DNA of 64,000 nucleotides from Terriglobus saanensis SP1PR4 (GTDB lineage Bacteria > Acidobacteriota > Terriglobia > Terriglobales > Acidobacteriaceae). The DNA is taken from NCBI RefSeq assembly GCF_000179915.2, contig NC_014963.1:4216001-4280000 (forward strand), given 5' to 3'. The position numbers and the translations under genes are program-made. The notes under the pieces are model-generated. The model did no database searches. It was not told where the DNA came from and worked only from the letters and a program-made list of their open reading frames with translations. How positions within the stretch are numbered: position 1 is the first letter of the stretch; every line of letters begins with the position of its first letter. Positions 62,375-64,000 of the stretch are shown here, one piece after another.

Positions 62375-63046
62375 CTAATTGCTGCCGTTCCCGATATCGG
62401 AAGCGGCGGCGATGGCGCTCTTCTCGTCACAGTACTCTTCGATGGCGTGGGCGAGGGTACCCTGCGCTTCGAGGATGAACTCGATAGCGTCGCGGCCTGC
62501 ACCTTGGCCGCCAGAGTGCGGCGTGATCCAGTGGACGGTGTCTTTGACGATCTGGCGGGCGTTGGCTACACCGATGGCGAGGCCGCAGACGCGGAGAACG
62601 GGCAGGTCGACGACGTCGTCTCCTACGAAGCAGATCTGGTCCAGCGTAGCACCGGTCTTTTCCATGATCTCTCGGACGGCGTTCATCTTGTGGGCCTGGC
62701 CCATGTAGAGATATTCGAGGCGCAGGTCGCGGGCGCGAAGGGCGACGGAGTCCGAGACGCGCTTGGTGATCATGCCGCAGGTCAGCCCGGCGATGCGGGC
62801 GAGCGAGATGCCCAGGCCATCGTGGGCGCTGAAGCCTTTGGCCTCGACGAAAGTGGTGGAGTGGATGCCGAAGCCTCCCTTTCCCTGCAGAGCGGCAATG
62901 CCCTCGGAATGCACGGTCTCCTCCGTTCCGGCGGGTTTTGGGAAGACCCAGATGCTGCCATCAGTAAGGACGCCGTCTACGTCGAAGAGGAGGATTTTGA
63001 TGTTCTTTGCACGGGCAATGGCGTCTGGGGTGGCTTCGAAGGGCAT
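62375..63046 (-). CDS. kdsC: KdsC-like HAD phosphatase
   Basis: 223 residues from ATG 63046. The HAD core is ILLFDVDGVLTDGSI, the Thr/Lys block is ITKRVSDSV, and the closing acid pair GDDVVDLPVLRVCGLAIGVANA is conserved. Members hydrolyse Kdo-8-phosphate to Kdo for lipopolysaccharide; related proteins act on N-acylneuraminate-9-phosphate. It is longer than E. coli KdsC (188) because of extra residues at both ends. It is divergent from rnc with a 39-bp gap. Confidence 0.82.
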   Translation of the reverse strand: MPFEATPDAIARAKNIKILLFDVDGVLTDGSIWVFPKPAGTEETVHSEGIAALQGKGGFGIHSTTFVEAKGFSAHDGLGISLARIAGLTCGMITKRVSDSVALRARDLRLEYLYMGQAHKMNAVREIMEKTGATLDQICFVGDDVVDLPVLRVCGLAIGVANARQIVKDTVHWITPHSGGQGAGRDAIEFILEAQGTLAHAIEEYCDEKSAIAAASDIGNGSN

Positions 63047-63085
63047 GAGGTGATTGTAGTTGCTCGGATTCGATAGAGTGGAGGG

Positions 63086-63844
63086 ATGGCGAAGGCGGCT
63101 AAGACGGGATTGGCGGAGCGATTGGGGTACAAATTTCGCGATGCGAAACTTTTGGACCTCGCGCTGACGCATAGTTCGCTGGCATTTGAGGCCGGCACCG
63201 CGTCCGAAAGTAACGAGCGGATGGAGTTTGTTGGCGACGCCGTGGTGGGGTTGATTGTAGCGGAGAGTCTCTTCCAGCGCTTTCCCTCACTTGGCGAGGG
63301 AGAATTAACGCGGATGCGCGCGCTGCTGGTCAGCCGCAAGCATCTGGGGGAAGTGGGCGCGCGGCTGGGACTGGGCGAGTATTTGCAACTGGGCCGTGGA
63401 GAAGAGCAGAGCGGCGGACGAAAGAAGCCCGCGCTGATGGCGAATGCGATGGAGGCCGTTCTGGCGGCGGTGTATCTGGATGGTGGTCTCTCCGCAGTGC
63501 AGGAGATCGTCGAACGCGAGGTAGTTCTGCCCAAGATGCCGGAGCTGGAGCGCGCGGCTGGCGAACAGACGCACTTCGGCGGCGTGGTTGGCGACTACAA
63601 GTCCGCCCTTCAAGAGCTGTTGCAGGCGCGGGGTGTGGGTTCTGCCGTCGCTCGCTATGTGACAGCAGAGGAGAGCGGGCCGGACCATCGCAAACATTTT
63701 CGGGTAGAGCTGATGCTCGTCGAAGGCGACGCGGCGTCCAAGAAAGAGACCCTGCTGGCCGTCGGAGAGGGCCCGACAAAAAAGGCGGCGCAGCAGAAGG
63801 CCGCCGAGATTGCGTTTCTTGAGCTGCGAGGAAAGATTGCTTGA
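63086..63844 (+). CDS. rnc: Ribonuclease III
   Basis: 252 residues. The nuclease domain has SNERMEFVGDAVV (E44, E47, D51) and the RNase III C-terminal metal-site region KPALMANAMEAVLAAVYLDGG. In E. coli the second metal-binding Asp (D114) precedes the Glu by three residues; here that position is N120, with E123 kept. The double-stranded-RNA-binding domain occupies about 173-250. It cleaves rRNA precursors and structured RNAs. The stop overlaps lepB by TTGA. Confidence 0.93.
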   Translation: MAKAAKTGLAERLGYKFRDAKLLDLALTHSSLAFEAGTASESNERMEFVGDAVVGLIVAESLFQRFPSLGEGELTRMRALLVSRKHLGEVGARLGLGEYLQLGRGEEQSGGRKKPALMANAMEAVLAAVYLDGGLSAVQEIVEREVVLPKMPELERAAGEQTHFGGVVGDYKSALQELLQARGVGSAVARYVTAEESGPDHRKHFRVELMLVEGDAASKKETLLAVGEGPTKKAAQQKAAEIAFLELRGKIA

Positions 63845-64000
63845 GTGAAGTACCGCAGCACGGGGTCTTTCCAACGCTACAGTCCATGCTGCGTGCGACC
63901 GTGGTGGCCGTCTTTGTGCTGACATTCCTTTTGCAGCCGTACCGCATTCCTTCGGCTTCGATGGAAAAGACGCTGCTGGTGGGCGACTTTCTGCTGGTGA
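63841..64000 (+). CDS. lepB: Signal peptidase I (3'-truncated by window edge)
   Basis: 53 residues visible. The start TTG 63841 overlaps the rnc stop (an in-frame ATG at 63886 is an alternative). A transmembrane helix (LRATVVAVFVLTFLLQ) is followed by the catalytic block PYRIPSASMEKTLLVGD, whose Ser in S-A-S-M is the nucleophile. It cleaves signal peptides at the outer face of the inner membrane. rnc-lepB pairing is common. Confidence 0.9.
   Translation, partial: MSEVPQHGVFPTLQSMLRATVVAVFVLTFLLQPYRIPSASMEKTLLVGDFLLV

Overview
The window is one continuous piece of a GC-rich chromosome, most likely from an Acidobacteriota member of the Terriglobia (Acidobacteriaceae type). The main evidence is two very large Oar-like TonB-dependent receptors with N-terminal carboxypeptidase-regulatory domains, a protein of the VWFA-related acidobacterial family, the treS-maltokinase fusion, and the style of the exopolysaccharide and secreted proteins. 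This placement rests on family recognition, not on a marker gene. The right end (kdsC-like, rnc, lepB) and the gatCA, der, fabD, pcrA and dinG genes are ordinary core chromosome. I saw no prophage, integrase, transposase or CRISPR array.

Layout. 1-5.1 kb: end of a trehalose synthase/maltokinase fusion, a GT81-like protein, an MscS-type membrane protein and a stand-alone acyl carrier protein. The first three look like an osmotic-stress set. 5.1-9.3 kb: a LOG-family gene broken by a one-base frameshift, a small secreted protein, PcrA/UvrD helicase and a tiny basic protein. 9.4-13.7 kb: amino-acid permease and DUF2071 protein, then a low-GC two-gene module (Cas2/SinR-like protein plus PIN-domain protein) between direct repeats derived from the 3' end of the neighbouring DUF4252-like gene. 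13.7-19.9 kb: fabD, an orphan peptide-transporter ATPase, a phosphoesterase, a patatin/beta-barrel protein, a YraN nuclease and a membrane-anchored protein. 19.9-30.6 kb: two tRNA genes, a giant secreted nuclease-like protein, a small outer-membrane protein, a GH2 glycosidase and a TonB-dependent receptor.

31.0-42.4 kb is an exopolysaccharide or O-antigen-like cluster on the plus strand: SLBB export protein, Wzz-type chain-length protein, Wzy/ligase-like membrane protein, VOC protein, FkbH-like protein, GT9 and GT4 glycosyltransferases, a heptose-bisphosphate-phosphatase-like protein and an initiating sugar-phosphate transferase. It runs directly into a DUF721/DciA gene, gatC and gatA. 44.6-50.4 kb holds two small low-complexity secreted proteins, soluble transhydrogenase, a low-GC serine hydrolase and Der with a long basic N-terminal extension. 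50.5-61.6 kb holds a DinG-type helicase, a minus-strand set (DUF5666-like protein, TonB receptor, VWFA protein) that looks like one surface operon, and an OPT transporter. 61.7-64 kb holds an orphan antitoxin-like regulator overlapping a membrane-protein gene, the KdsC-like phosphatase, and rnc-lepB.

The most promising unexplained item is the Cas2/SinR-like plus PIN module at 11.8-12.6 kb. It has a strong promoter that would make a leaderless transcript, an AT-rich palindrome, overlapping genes, and a flanking duplication that marks it as inserted. Other points worth a look are the REP-like palindromes near 16.4, 48.4 and 52.6 kb, the LOG frameshift, the degenerate GT81-like protein, the RNase III with Asn in place of a metal-binding Asp, and the separation of the FkbH protein from any acyl carrier protein.
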